Assembly (NCBI GenBank): GCA_947625015.1
Contig: CANQMR010000008.1
Coordinates: forward strand, 1-64,000
Source of the DNA: an uncultured Lachnospiraceae bacterium
GTDB taxonomy: Bacteria > Bacillota > Clostridia > Lachnospirales > Lachnospiraceae
Reading direction: 5' to 3'
DNA length: 64,000 nucleotides
Both the position numbers and the translations under genes were made by a program. Below, piece by piece: positions 33,557 to 42,848 of the stretch. Within the stretch, counting starts at the first letter, position 1; each line of letters starts with the position of its first letter. The notes under the pieces are model-generated. The model was not told the origin of the DNA. It made no database searches and saw only the letters and a program-made list of their open reading frames with translations.

Positions 33557-34573
33557 ATGGAGGACGCACATACGGATAAGAAAATACAGGAAAAAAGGAT
33601 AGGGAATGAAGAGCGGCTGCCGGATTCTAAGTTTAAGGTGGGGGACAGGCGGTATCATTTGGAGTGCGAGAGCAATCCGAACGGGGACATTGCCATTCGT
33701 CTTTTTGAGTACGACTGGATGGATGCGGTGAACTTTGTGGAGCGGGAAGAGAGAGGAACTTATGTAGTGCGGGTGCAAAACTCCGCCCTGCTTTACCTGC
33801 GGAGCAACCAAAATACCCCGGAGCAGTTTACCTATAAGCTGGTTCTGCCGGGTGGGGAAGAAGTGGTGTACCGGGTGCCCATTATAAAAAATCCGGATTA
33901 TTCCCTGAAGGAAATTTTTGAAAAACAGTTGTATATGATGCTGCCTTATTATATACTAAAATATGAGCCAAAAACGGGAACAGCAGAAGACAGCATAGAA
34001 AATGAGAAAGAAAAGGCAGAGGCGGAAGACCGCATGAAAGAACTGCTTGGCGGGGATTTGGAGGCAATTGAGAAGGAACTAAACCGCCGGGTGAAGGAGC
34101 ATATGATAAGGGAATATGACAAAGTACTGCTGTTGCAGTTAATGTGGGACGTAAGCAAACAGGCATTTGTCAAATGTAAGGCAATGAAAGGAAGGGTGGA
34201 CGAATTTATGGGTGGACAGGTTTTGGAATATGCATGGGAAACGGAATACCGCAGGCAGCTTGAGGAAGCGGAGGATGAAGGCAGGCGTAAGGGCAGGCGT
34301 GAGGGCAGGCTTGAAGGAAGGCTTGAGGGCAAACTTGAGGGAAAGCGTGAGGGAAGGATGATTGGCAGCATTGAGGGCGCTAACCGGAAAATTATATCCC
34401 AAATCTGCCGCAAGCTGGCAAAGAATAAATCCGTCGAGGTGATTGCAGAGGAATTAGAAGAAGATGACATTGAGTACATTCAACACATCTGCGAGGTGGC
34501 GGAAAAATACGCACCGGATTATGATGCCGACAGGATTTACGGGGAGTTGTATCCGGAAAGTGAAACGGTCTGA
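33557..34573 (+). CDS. Rpn/PD-(D/E)XK nuclease-like protein with Glu-Gly-Arg repeat tail
   Basis: The 338-residue protein resembles the Lachnospiraceae branch of the Rpn (recombination-promoting nuclease, transposase-like) family. YHLECESNPNGDIAIRLFEYDW would carry the second part of the nuclease motif (E-x-E/Q), followed by LLYLRSNQNTPEQF and YRVPIIKNPDYSLKEIFEKQ. The usual N-terminal segment with the first acidic residue seems short or absent, so catalysis is doubtful. Near residues 240-275 lies a run of basic tetrapeptides (GRREGRLEGRLEGK), encoded by 12-bp DNA repeats at about 34281-34360. The C-terminal helices are conserved in the family. It stands alone. Confidence 0.75.
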   Translation: MEDAHTDKKIQEKRIGNEERLPDSKFKVGDRRYHLECESNPNGDIAIRLFEYDWMDAVNFVEREERGTYVVRVQNSALLYLRSNQNTPEQFTYKLVLPGGEEVVYRVPIIKNPDYSLKEIFEKQLYMMLPYYILKYEPKTGTAEDSIENEKEKAEAEDRMKELLGGDLEAIEKELNRRVKEHMIREYDKVLLLQLMWDVSKQAFVKCKAMKGRVDEFMGGQVLEYAWETEYRRQLEEAEDEGRRKGRREGRLEGRLEGKLEGKREGRMIGSIEGANRKIISQICRKLAKNKSVEVIAEELEEDDIEYIQHICEVAEKYAPDYDADRIYGELYPESETV

Positions 34574-34642
34574 AAGGATATTGTCTAAAGTAATAAAAAT
34601 CGCATATATTTAGTATAATAGACGGTTAAGGAAGGAGACAGT

Positions 34643-35272
34643 ATGAAAGTATTATTGATTAACGGAAGCCCTAATGCCCAGGGCTGCACCTACACTGCGC
34701 TGACGGAGATTGCAGGCGTATTACAGGAGGAGGGCATTGAAGCAGAGATTTTCCAGATTGGCAACAAGCCGGTCCGGGGCTGCATTGGCTGTGGAGGCTG
34801 CGCAAAAAGCGGAAAAGCAAAATGCGTGTTTGAAGATGACGTGGTAAGCGAGCTGATTGACAAGGTTAAGGAGGCGGACGGTTACATTTTCGGTACTCCG
34901 GTATATTACGCATCGCCTAACGGCGCCCTGTTAGCTGTCTTAGACCGCCTGTTTTACAGCGCCGGTAAGTATATGCAGTATAAACCGGCGGCCTGTATTG
35001 CTTCTGCCAGACGGGCGGGGACTACGGCCACATATGATGTATTAAATAAGTATCTTGGCATTAACCGGATGCTGATGGTTCCGTCCTTTTACTGGAATAT
35101 GGTGCATGGCAATAAGCCGGAGGAAGTAATACAGGATTTAGAGGGTTTGCAGATTATGCGTACCCTTGGCCGGAATATGGCGTGGATGCTGAGACTTTTA
35201 GAAAACGGAAAAGCCAACGGCATAGGACTTCCGGAGGAAGAGGAGATTACACGAACAAACTTTATCCGATAG
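34643..35272 (+). CDS. flavodoxin-like NAD(P)H-dependent FMN reductase
   Basis: The protein of 209 residues starts MKVLLINGSPNAQGCTYTAL, the phosphate-binding loop of the flavodoxin-like fold for FMN. GCIGCGGCAKSGKAKCVFEDD is the cysteine-rich insert found in iron-sulfur flavoproteins and related reductases; here it has four cysteines plus one. FGTPVYYASPNGALLAVLDRL lines the flavin site. It probably reduces quinones or other acceptors, or is an iron-sulfur flavoprotein. AAGGAAGGAGAC precedes the start. A ROK kinase gene follows 75 bases on. Confidence 0.88.
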   Translation: MKVLLINGSPNAQGCTYTALTEIAGVLQEEGIEAEIFQIGNKPVRGCIGCGGCAKSGKAKCVFEDDVVSELIDKVKEADGYIFGTPVYYASPNGALLAVLDRLFYSAGKYMQYKPAACIASARRAGTTATYDVLNKYLGINRMLMVPSFYWNMVHGNKPEEVIQDLEGLQIMRTLGRNMAWMLRLLENGKANGIGLPEEEEITRTNFIR

Positions 35273-35347
35273 GATAATCAAGGCAGAATCCGAATTTGCA
35301 GGATATGCAAAAAAGGACATTGCGCCGTACAAAAGGAGAGGAACGAT

Positions 35348-36298
35348 ATGCGGGTTGGAATCGACATGGGCGGCATGTCAGTGAAATTTGGTCTGGTAGA
35401 CGAGGAGAACCGGATTCTGGATAAATTAGTGATTCCCACAAGGCTTGACGTACCGCCGGAGAAAATGATTCAGGATATAGTTGACGCCGTCCGGCAGTTG
35501 TTGGAAAGAAAAAATCTGACGGCGGCGGATTGCGAGGGAATTGGCATAGGAAGCCCCGGCACCATTGATGATGAGCAGGGAATCATTTTGTATTCTAATA
35601 ATTTTCACTGGGAAAGGGTTCCCATTGTGGAGCAGATGAAAGGGGCGCTTTCCCTTCCCGTTGCTATCGCTAATGACGCAGATGCGGCGGCCTTAGGCGA
35701 GGTCTGCGCCGGTGCAGCGAAGGGTGTAAAAAGCGCGGTGCTGCTCACTTTAGGAACCGGTGTGGGCGGCGGCGTCATTTTAAATGGCAGGATATTTCAT
35801 GGGCCGCTTAAGGGCGGTATGGAACTGGGACATATGGTAATAAAAGCCGGAGGAGAACCCTGTACCTGCGGGCGGCGTGGCTGTCTGGAGGCTTACGCTT
35901 CTGCAACGGCCCTGCTGCGGATTGCCCGCCGGGAAGCCCGGAGCCACCCGGATTCTCTGATGAACTCCATGTGTGGGGATAATCCTGACAATATGAACGG
36001 AATGATTCCTTTTGAGGCGGCGGCGAAAGGAGACAAAGCCGCAATCGGAGTCATTGAAGAATATGAGGAGAATCTGGCGGAGGGAATTGCCAATGTAATC
36101 AATATATTCCGGCCGGAAATGATAATCTTGGGGGGCGGCGTGGCAGCCCAGAAGGAAAATCTCACCGGTCCGCTGGCAGAGAAGGTGAAACCGCTTTGTT
36201 TTGGCGGGGAGCATGGCGAGATTCCGCCCATTGTCACTTCCTGTCTTGGAAATGATGCGGGGATTATCGGGGCGGCGGCGCTGCTTTTACAAAAATAA
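35348..36298 (+). CDS. ROK-family glucokinase
   Basis: The protein has 316 residues. It begins MRVGIDMGGMSVKFGLVDEE, the ATP phosphate loop, and has the substrate site IANDADAAALGE, the LGTGVGGGVILNG loop, GHMVIKAGGEPCTCGRRGCL with the ROK zinc motif (His and three Cys), and GGGVAAQKENL for ATP near the end. This fits the glucokinase group of ROK kinases, which phosphorylate glucose on carbon 6. AAGGAGAGG precedes the ATG. It converges with the response regulator gene 40 bases on, without an obvious terminator between. Confidence 0.9.
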   Translation: MRVGIDMGGMSVKFGLVDEENRILDKLVIPTRLDVPPEKMIQDIVDAVRQLLERKNLTAADCEGIGIGSPGTIDDEQGIILYSNNFHWERVPIVEQMKGALSLPVAIANDADAAALGEVCAGAAKGVKSAVLLTLGTGVGGGVILNGRIFHGPLKGGMELGHMVIKAGGEPCTCGRRGCLEAYASATALLRIARREARSHPDSLMNSMCGDNPDNMNGMIPFEAAAKGDKAAIGVIEEYEENLAEGIANVINIFRPEMIILGGGVAAQKENLTGPLAEKVKPLCFGGEHGEIPPIVTSCLGNDAGIIGAAALLLQK

Positions 36299-36338
36299 GA
36301 GCAGGCTGTTTTCAAATGCATATAATCTGTTCCGGCAT

Positions 36339-36959
36339 TTATTTGTTCTGATAGAAAAATACGGCGAGCTGGGTACGGTCACGAAGGCCCAGCTTGTCTA
36401 ATATTGTGCTGATGTAATTGCGGAGGGTGCCGTCGCTTAAATATAACGCAGAAGCAATTTCCTTGTTGCTTAAACCGTCTGCAATCAGCGAAATGATTTC
36501 AAATTCTTTTTCCGTCAAACCGTATTGGGAATAGTCGAATGCGGTATCCTGTCTTATCAGCGACGGAATTTTTTCCATGACCTCACTGCCAAATACATTT
36601 TGTCCTGACAGGACTGCCTGTAAGGCGGGAAGGATGCTGTCATAATTCTGCTTGACAATGTAACCCTTTGCGCCGTATTTCAAGGCGTCCATAATGTAGG
36701 CGTCGTCTACAAAGGTCGTTAAAAAGATGACATTGGCGTCAGGGTATTCTGCCAACAGCCCCTTAAGGGCTTCGGTTCCGTTTACCCGCTTCATCTGGAT
36801 ATCCATTAGGAGAATGTCCGGCTTGTATTCCCGAAAGAGGGGAAGGGCGTCGGCTCCGTCCAGACCTGTTGCGCAGACAGTAATATCATCTTCCTGTTCT
36901 AAAATCATTTTTAATGAGGTGCAGACCAGTTGGTCGTCGTCGATAATGATAATGCGCAT
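36339..36959 (-). CDS. NarL/LuxR-family response regulator
   Basis: The 206-residue protein has a receiver domain with the acidic pocket IIDDDQ, phospho-acceptor Asp in DILLMDIQMKRVNG, Thr in LTTFVDD and Lys in GYIVKQN. A LuxR-type helix-turn-helix follows at about 145-205 (YGLTEKEFEIISLIADGLSN, LYLSDGTLRNYISTILDKLG). GGGGGAC precedes the start. It is the last gene of the leftward operon kinase (39935), lipoprotein (38728), regulator. The family match with YfiK/LnrK of Bacillus and the ABC exporter at 43705 suggest what it may control. Confidence 0.93.
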   Translation of the reverse strand: MRIIIIDDDQLVCTSLKMILEQEDDITVCATGLDGADALPLFREYKPDILLMDIQMKRVNGTEALKGLLAEYPDANVIFLTTFVDDAYIMDALKYGAKGYIVKQNYDSILPALQAVLSGQNVFGSEVMEKIPSLIRQDTAFDYSQYGLTEKEFEIISLIADGLSNKEIASALYLSDGTLRNYISTILDKLGLRDRTQLAVFFYQNK

Positions 36960-36979
36960 ATTTGTCCCCCGTTTTTCAT

Positions 36980-38728
36980 CTATTTTTTCTGGGCAGCCCC
37001 GTTAATATAAAGGGTGTGGCCATTCATATCTATGGAATCTAAAGAACCCTCTAAGGAGGTAATGTAACTGTCTCCGGTTAATTTCCAGGTGCTTGTGTCG
37101 TCCAGTGTTACCGTTACGGCGCCGCCTTCATTTTCTTCATTAATGCTGCCCTCTAAAGTACTGTTTGAGGACAAGGAAAGGTTTAGGGAGGAAATCTCAT
37201 CTACAATAATTTTGCCGGTTAAAGTCTGCTCGGTTGCATTTAACTCCATATCAGCGCCGTTGCTGCCGGATTCTCCCCAGCCCCGGGAGCCGTCGTTGCC
37301 GCATACTCTTAAAAGGGTGTCGTTGGCAGGAGTGAGCGCTACATGATTTAAGTTTACCACAGAAGAAGTGTTGGTGGAATAGATTAAATCACCATTTAAT
37401 GAAGTAATGCTTCCTCCGGTAACAGAAAAGGAGGCCCGGCCTTCTTCTGCATCTCCGGACATACTCTGATAAATCATAATTCCATGGAGATTTTCACTTT
37501 CATCACCCTGATAGGTTCCCTGCATATTTCCTGTCACCTGGCAGTTTTCCAATGTGACAGAATTGTTCCCTTCAATTACTACACCTTCGGAGGCGTTGGC
37601 GGTAAGCTTTGCATCCTTTACCGCAATATCTGCTGTACAGTAAATGGCAGGAGAGCCTGTTCCGTTGGTGGTATAATCGCCGGCGGTTACATCTAATGTT
37701 CCGCCGCCCCGGTCACTGCGGAGGGCGGCAGAGGAATTTCCACTTGTTTCAATGCTTAAATTTTCTGCTGTGATGCTGGCGCCGCCGGTCACATCAACGC
37801 CGCCGGAGTTGTCTGCCTGAGTGGTAATACTGGTATTTTTGAGGGTTACGGCTGTGCCCGAGCCGTAAGCGAATACACCGTTTGCCCCTTTGGCAGTAGT
37901 GGAGATAGCAGACTGGGAGAGCGTAAGATTTGCTCCCTCAAGGCCAAGGACACTGGCGTTTAAACCGTAAAAATCACTGGCTTCCGTATTACTGGTATCC
38001 CCTGAAGATTTGGTAACATTAAGATTGGCGCCAAGGTAGCTGATATCTCCTTCAATACGGAGGGCATTTTCATCTGCCTTTTCAGAGGTATAGGATGTAC
38101 CTTCTTCTTCTGCGTCCGCTGTGATGGTATTGGCTCCGGTTCCGGTGTTGACAGAATTATTTGAGGAGCTATTGGGATTTTCACCGGGATTACCGCCCAT
38201 TTCTGCTTTTGCGACGCCGGTAATCTGATTATTGTCACCAAAGGATATGGTTAGGAAGGTCCCTTCGGTAATATCGGAAAGGGCAATATCCTGTAACACA
38301 GATTCGTCTGTAATCGTCAGGGTAACCGTTGAAGTGTTATCGGTATTCATATGGCCCATTTCCCCGTTGTTACCAGAGGGAGCGTCGGGAGGAGTCTGGT
38401 CCGTTTCCCCGCCGTTACCGGAAGGAGCATCAGGAGGAGTCTGGTCTGTTTCCCCGCTGTTACCAGAGGGGGCATCGGGCGCTTGCATTCCTTTGCCCTG
38501 TCCTGCCCGCATATTCATTCTGCCGTTTAAAGATAGGGTAATGACATTGTCATCCACAGAGGTTACGATTCCGTTCAGCGTACTGTTGCTGAAATCAAGC
38601 TGGGCAGCGGCAGTACTCTTTGAGGTACTGCTCGTTGTGTCTTTGTTATTCTTTGTACAACCGCCAAGCAATGAACAGGCAAGCATTGCCGTCAGAGTGA
38701 CAGCGGCTATTTTCTTTTTTGTATGCAT
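36980..38728 (-). CDS. lipoprotein with carbohydrate-binding/beta-helix-like body, between kinase and regulator genes
   Basis: The 582-residue protein has a signal peptide with lipobox LLGGC, a Ser/Thr linker, then LNGIVTSVDDNVITLSLNGR. A Pro-rich segment follows with three copies of a unit like DAPSGNGGETDQTPP (about residues 82-125). From about 230 on it shows many short beta strands of the sort LTLSQSAISTTAKGANGVFA and VTLENCQVTGN, as in parallel beta-helix or carbohydrate-binding domain-containing proteins of Clostridia. The C-terminus reads LDSIDMNGHTLYINGAAQKK. It is anchored outside. The place between a sensor kinase and its regulator suggests that it helps sensing or is made in response. 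Confidence 0.78.
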   Translation of the reverse strand: MHTKKKIAAVTLTAMLACSLLGGCTKNNKDTTSSTSKSTAAAQLDFSNSTLNGIVTSVDDNVITLSLNGRMNMRAGQGKGMQAPDAPSGNSGETDQTPPDAPSGNGGETDQTPPDAPSGNNGEMGHMNTDNTSTVTLTITDESVLQDIALSDITEGTFLTISFGDNNQITGVAKAEMGGNPGENPNSSSNNSVNTGTGANTITADAEEEGTSYTSEKADENALRIEGDISYLGANLNVTKSSGDTSNTEASDFYGLNASVLGLEGANLTLSQSAISTTAKGANGVFAYGSGTAVTLKNTSITTQADNSGGVDVTGGASITAENLSIETSGNSSAALRSDRGGGTLDVTAGDYTTNGTGSPAIYCTADIAVKDAKLTANASEGVVIEGNNSVTLENCQVTGNMQGTYQGDESENLHGIMIYQSMSGDAEEGRASFSVTGGSITSLNGDLIYSTNTSSVVNLNHVALTPANDTLLRVCGNDGSRGWGESGSNGADMELNATEQTLTGKIIVDEISSLNLSLSSNSTLEGSINEENEGGAVTVTLDDTSTWKLTGDSYITSLEGSLDSIDMNGHTLYINGAAQKK

Positions 38729-38843
38729 TATAATCCCTTCTTTCTTAGGGCTGTGAACAGGCTCACAGCCCTTCGTTCTTGATGATTACAGCGTACTCCT
38801 CAAATCTTGATAAAAGATTAATAAAATGTGAAGATTATATGTT

Positions 38844-39935
38844 TTAATCCGGGAAAGCCTCCTTGGGTATGCTGATAAATACCCGGAATCCTTTTTGATT
38901 TTGTATATTGATAGTGCCATGGAGCGCCTGTACCCGCTCCTGCATACTGTAAAGTCCCAGGCCGGAGGAAGAGTTTATGTCCGGCTGTGTTTCCCCGGAA
39001 CCCTTGGTGCCGTTATCCTCTATGGTCAGTTGGTAAAAGGCAGGATGCTCCCTGACTGTGATGTGGGCGGAGGTTGCGTTGCTGTGTCTGGCAATATTGT
39101 TAAGCCCCTCTTTGGCAATGGTCAGGAAACAGTATTTTACCGGGGTGGGAATCTGCCGGGAAATGCTGCATTGCAGATTCACCGGACAGAAGGTAAACTG
39201 TTCGGTAAGCTGTGTCAGGACCTCCTTCATGTCAATGGCTTCATTGTGCAGGTCATGTACGCTGTGGCGTATGCTGGACATGGCTTCGTCTAATGTATTT
39301 TTAAGGGTTTCCACATAGGGCAGCAGGGTTTCATTTTTACAGACAGCTAATAGGGCGCCGGTCTGTAAAAGGGAGCTGGTCAGCAGATGCCCCACATTGT
39401 CGTGGATTTCCTTGGCAATACGGCTTCGTTCCTTTAGTGTGGCAATGTAAATCTGGTTGTTTTGGTTTTCCAGAAGCTGGGCGTTGGCGTATTTTAAGGT
39501 AAGCTGCTGCTCTATGCTGTGATCCCGCATGGCGTGAAGGTCGGTGATTAAGCGGGCCTGCTTATTGTTGCGGAAGGCGAGATAAAAGGAAAGGGCAGCC
39601 AGAAAACAGAAGGCTGAATTTGCAGTATATGGATTGTCCGCCGCCATTGTCAGAAAGGGAAGGAAAAACAGGGCAGCTATGGCGTATTGCCTCCGGTAAA
39701 AACAGACATATACATAAAAGGGAATAAAACCGATAAGTCCGGGAACTAAAAAAAAGAGAATCAGGGCCGGAACGCACATTCTCCGGAACATTTTCATATC
39801 TGAAAGACAGTATTGGAACAGGTACAGGGAGACGAACAGCAGAAGGCACATAATAAAGAGCGCATTCCATTTTTGCACCGGATATAGAGCGGCGCATAAG
39901 ATGAATATTACAATAGAATCTATAATGGTTGACAT
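38844..39935 (-). CDS. NarL-type sensor histidine kinase (HisKA_3)
   Basis: The ATG at 39935 (MSTIIDSIVIFILC) has AAAAGGAGAAG ten bases before it, giving 363 residues rather than the longer frame from 40004. The first 130 or so residues hold five or six membrane helices with hardly any external domain, as in intramembrane-sensing kinases. The dimerisation helix follows with KERSRIAKEIHDNVGHLLTS (phosphorylated His), and then an ATPase domain with NNIARHSNATSAHI, IEDNGTKGSG and SSGLGLYSMQERV. It should phosphorylate the regulator at 36339. It is the first gene of its operon, and a palindrome lies upstream of its likely promoter. Confidence 0.92.
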   Translation of the reverse strand: MSTIIDSIVIFILCAALYPVQKWNALFIMCLLLFVSLYLFQYCLSDMKMFRRMCVPALILFFLVPGLIGFIPFYVYVCFYRRQYAIAALFFLPFLTMAADNPYTANSAFCFLAALSFYLAFRNNKQARLITDLHAMRDHSIEQQLTLKYANAQLLENQNNQIYIATLKERSRIAKEIHDNVGHLLTSSLLQTGALLAVCKNETLLPYVETLKNTLDEAMSSIRHSVHDLHNEAIDMKEVLTQLTEQFTFCPVNLQCSISRQIPTPVKYCFLTIAKEGLNNIARHSNATSAHITVREHPAFYQLTIEDNGTKGSGETQPDINSSSGLGLYSMQERVQALHGTINIQNQKGFRVFISIPKEAFPD

Positions 39936-40012
39936 AACACATCTTCTCCTTTTCATCTCATTTCTTTCAGACAATACAAAATGTATTTTGATATGATTTA
40001 TCATTGCTTATA

Positions 40013-40111
40013 CAATAATAGAAAATCTCAGGATTGACAAGCCTTTTCAAAAGGATGTGACAATTGTCAGTCAAATTTACGGTTGACGAATAAAAAGGGT
40101 TATGCTACCAT
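40013..40111. promoter_or_regulatory. divergent promoter region with shared palindrome TGTGACA-AT-TGTCA
   Basis: The palindrome TGTGACAATTGTCA covers 40056-40069. To the right a promoter TTGACG (40083-40088), 17 bases, TACCAT (40106-40111) can serve the gene at 40202. To the left, on the minus strand, TTGTCA (40040-40035), 16 bases, TATTGT (40018-40013) can serve the kinase operon. The palindrome would be centred about 55 bases before both start points, a normal activator place. The same motif is found at 43597 before the ABC exporter operon. The boxes are read by eye and the promoter assignments are tentative. Confidence 0.55.
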
Positions 40112-40201
40112 ACGGGTAATAAAACTATTACCACACAGTTAAGCATGTATAATTTTAAATGCAGGATATATTACCGGAAACAGAGAAATTGGAGCAAAAT
40201 T

Positions 40202-41149
40202 ATGGGATTTTTAGAGAAATACCTAAGAAAGAACAGTCAATCGGTGAAACCGGCTATGGTACACATATATTATAATTCTCAATGGGGATATATTGTTGCT
40301 TCATCTACCAAATTGCAGGATTCCGTAATGAATGTAACAATGGAGCCTGTGCTTACGGAAAAAAATGATATCACGCCAAGTCAACTGGGAAAGACTGTGC
40401 TGGAGGGATTGGAAAAGTCAGGAAAAGCGGAACCGGTTGGAAGGGAGGAACTGAAGGGCTTTCATTTTTGGCAGATTTCAGGAATAAAAGGCTTCGCGGC
40501 GTTTAGCAAAAGGTTTAAATGTGTGGAGGTTACGGAAAATGAGAATGTGTTAAAAGTGCAGAGAATGATAAGAGATTCCGATGGCGGATATATTTGGATT
40601 AAAAATAATCCGGGAGTGGAATTGCCGTTATCAACATCATATGAACAAATAGGACAGACGGTTTGGAACCTGCTGCATGATGAAGAAACGGATTCTCAAA
40701 ACGAGGAGCAAACCGCTTCTTTTCAAACCTTAAATGCTAATACGGTTGCATATCAGCTTCCCTCAGATGATTTTGTGGATAGAGGGGACGGACATACAGA
40801 CGCATATCAGATTTATGAATATGAAAGTGAGGAGGGCAGTCACAGCCTGATTGCCTTTATGATTGATAATGGTTATTCAGAGGTAAGCAGTCAGGGAATC
40901 AAAAAGCGGTGGGAGCAGATATGTGGCAATGTAGAGGAATACCGCTTTGAAGAACAGGAGAATACTTTGTATAAGGTAATGGCCAGTGCCAGAACGAAAC
41001 AGGGTGATGTCAGGAGTTATTTTTTTCAGGACGGGGAGGATTTGCTGGAGGTATTCGTTGAAATCAATAACGGTTTTTCTGCCGAACAGCGGGAAAAGAT
41101 AGAAAAGGAAGTAAAGCGGGTAATGGATTCTATTACAATCACGCAATAG
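40202..41149 (+). CDS. protein with a CdiI-like (DUF1436-type) N-terminal half; possible immunity protein
   Basis: The frame is open from 40145, but the ATG at 40202 (MGFLEKYLRKN) follows TTGGAG by eight bases, giving 315 residues. No signal peptide or membrane helix is seen. Residues 60-155 (GKTVLEGLEKSG, then FHFWQISGIKGFAAFSKRFK, VEVTENENVLKVQRM and STSYEQIGQTVWNLL) recall contact-dependent inhibition immunity proteins of the DUF1436 group. The second half is acidic and unknown. It is the first of three genes read together in a block flanked by the two-component operon and an ABC exporter. The family assignment is from memory of pattern and is weak. Confidence 0.5.
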   Translation: MGFLEKYLRKNSQSVKPAMVHIYYNSQWGYIVASSTKLQDSVMNVTMEPVLTEKNDITPSQLGKTVLEGLEKSGKAEPVGREELKGFHFWQISGIKGFAAFSKRFKCVEVTENENVLKVQRMIRDSDGGYIWIKNNPGVELPLSTSYEQIGQTVWNLLHDEETDSQNEEQTASFQTLNANTVAYQLPSDDFVDRGDGHTDAYQIYEYESEEGSHSLIAFMIDNGYSEVSSQGIKKRWEQICGNVEEYRFEEQENTLYKVMASARTKQGDVRSYFFQDGEDLLEVFVEINNGFSAEQREKIEKEVKRVMDSITITQ

Positions 41150-41201
41150 CCGGGAACATTTTTATAATATTTTTAACAGCAGCCAGCAGACAAAACGGGA
41201 G

Positions 41202-42848
41202 GTGTCAGAGAGTATAGAATATGAAACGGAGGGCTTCATCAGCCCGGAGGCTAAGGAGTACATGGCAGGGGAAATAGAGGAGTATTATGAATATCTATTA
41301 GGACATGCTGAGGAAAAGCTAAAGCAGTATGGTGAAAACAGTACGGAATATCTGTTGTGGCTTTTACATGGCGTCTATAGCGGTTATTATTATCTGGCCC
41401 CGCTGTATGAAAGAGAGATGAAGACGGCAGTACAGGAGGAGGACTATGAGCGGATGCAGCGGATTTTTCTTCATATGGCAAAAACTGTGGCGCTGCCTGA
41501 GGCGTCTTCCGGATACGACCATTCCCATGTGTTTGGGACGATATGGAGCTTACTGGCATGTTCGGATTTTGATAACATTTACCGGCTTTTACCGGAGGGA
41601 CTACCGCTGGCAAAGAACGGGTATGCCGCCTATGTGCAAGGTACGAATCTTTTACTCTGCCTGCTTTATAACAAGCCTGATAAGGATGTGTATGACCAGG
41701 AAAAGATTATGGCAAAAGCAGAGAAATTTACAACCTCCAAGAAGTCAATCTGGGACAGGGCGTTGGTATCCTGTCTGTTGGCGGTGATGAACCACGATAT
41801 CGGGAGGCTTTCACAAAACTTACAGACATTATGTGATGTTTACAGCAGGCAGGATTTTGCCGACTGGCTTAAGATACAGTGTTGGTGGGCCTATGGACTT
41901 TTAGTTTTGGCAAAGCATTTTTGGACTGACGGGGAGTTTGCCGAAGTAAAACTGCCGGAGCATAAAAACTTCTCTCAGGGCTATGCCAGGTGGCTGGCTA
42001 TTCAGACCATTTTTTCTGACGAAATGTGCGTGCCTTATGACAGGCCGCCTCTTGATAAGGTGGGGCTGGTGTTAAAAAAGCCGGTGGCAGTTACGCAGAT
42101 TCATCAGCCTTATCTTGGTACGGATAATCCCTATCTGAAACCCCATGAAAAGGAGATGCTTCTTGATACGCACAAAATGATGGAAAATCTTTTAGGAGTT
42201 GAATTTGAAAATCCGGCGCCCCATGACAGGGAACCGGCTGGACTGCCGGAGGAGGAGCTTAAAAAACTGCAAAGATATATTGGACACAATACAGATGTAC
42301 TTTCCCCGGAGCAGATTATTGACCACATTGAAAAAATACATGACAAAACGCCGCTGCCGGAGGACGATTGGGAAAAACTGCTGATTCCCGCCTGTGGCAA
42401 TCACAATCTGGAAGTGCTTGCGTATCTGCTTAACAGGCTGGAAAATGTGAAAGATATCATGAAGTATATGGAGCATACAGTTATGGGGCAGGAAAAGCGG
42501 AAAGAGTATCTTGCCAGACGGATAGAAGTTCTAAAGCGGCTTATGCCCTATATTCCGAAAAATGAAAAAGTGACAGTGCTGTCGGAAACCTTGTTAAGCG
42601 CAGCATGGTACGGAGAGACGGAGGTTGTCGCATTTCTGATAAAAAATGGCGCCGATGTGCATTATCAGAACCAAAAGGGCGAAGACGCTTTTGCTTATGC
42701 CCGGGAGTTTGCACAGAAATTTGGCGATGATACGCTTTATCAATATCTGGATTCTTTCTGTGGAGAAGGAAGGAAAAAAGAAAGCATTTTTGGACGGCTG
42801 GCGGGCCGGCTGTTTTCATCAAAAAAAGGGGATAGAAAGAATGAGTAA
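41202..42848 (+). CDS. ankyrin-repeat-ended cytoplasmic protein of unknown function
   Basis: The frame gives up to 548 residues from GTG at 41202, which touches the ribosome binding site GGGAGG. The next in-frame start, ATG 41262, is hardly better, so the exact start is open. The body (residues 1-400) is helical, with many Trp and Leu, e.g. LLWLLHGVYSGYYYLAPLYE. Near residues 455-515 is an ankyrin-like unit: LLSAAWYGETEVVAFLIKNG and ADVHYQNQKGEDAFAYA. Proteins of this kind occur as immunity proteins or accessory genes in polymorphic-toxin loci. It overlaps the next gene by eight bases. The function is not known. Confidence 0.6.
   Translation: MSESIEYETEGFISPEAKEYMAGEIEEYYEYLLGHAEEKLKQYGENSTEYLLWLLHGVYSGYYYLAPLYEREMKTAVQEEDYERMQRIFLHMAKTVALPEASSGYDHSHVFGTIWSLLACSDFDNIYRLLPEGLPLAKNGYAAYVQGTNLLLCLLYNKPDKDVYDQEKIMAKAEKFTTSKKSIWDRALVSCLLAVMNHDIGRLSQNLQTLCDVYSRQDFADWLKIQCWWAYGLLVLAKHFWTDGEFAEVKLPEHKNFSQGYARWLAIQTIFSDEMCVPYDRPPLDKVGLVLKKPVAVTQIHQPYLGTDNPYLKPHEKEMLLDTHKMMENLLGVEFENPAPHDREPAGLPEEELKKLQRYIGHNTDVLSPEQIIDHIEKIHDKTPLPEDDWEKLLIPACGNHNLEVLAYLLNRLENVKDIMKYMEHTVMGQEKRKEYLARRIEVLKRLMPYIPKNEKVTVLSETLLSAAWYGETEVVAFLIKNGADVHYQNQKGEDAFAYAREFAQKFGDDTLYQYLDSFCGEGRKKESIFGRLAGRLFSSKKGDRKNE

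Noticed and set aside
34139-34479. Long minus-strand frames opposite the Rpn-like gene
   Set aside because: They are low-complexity shadows of the repeated Gly/Glu/Arg codons on the plus strand.
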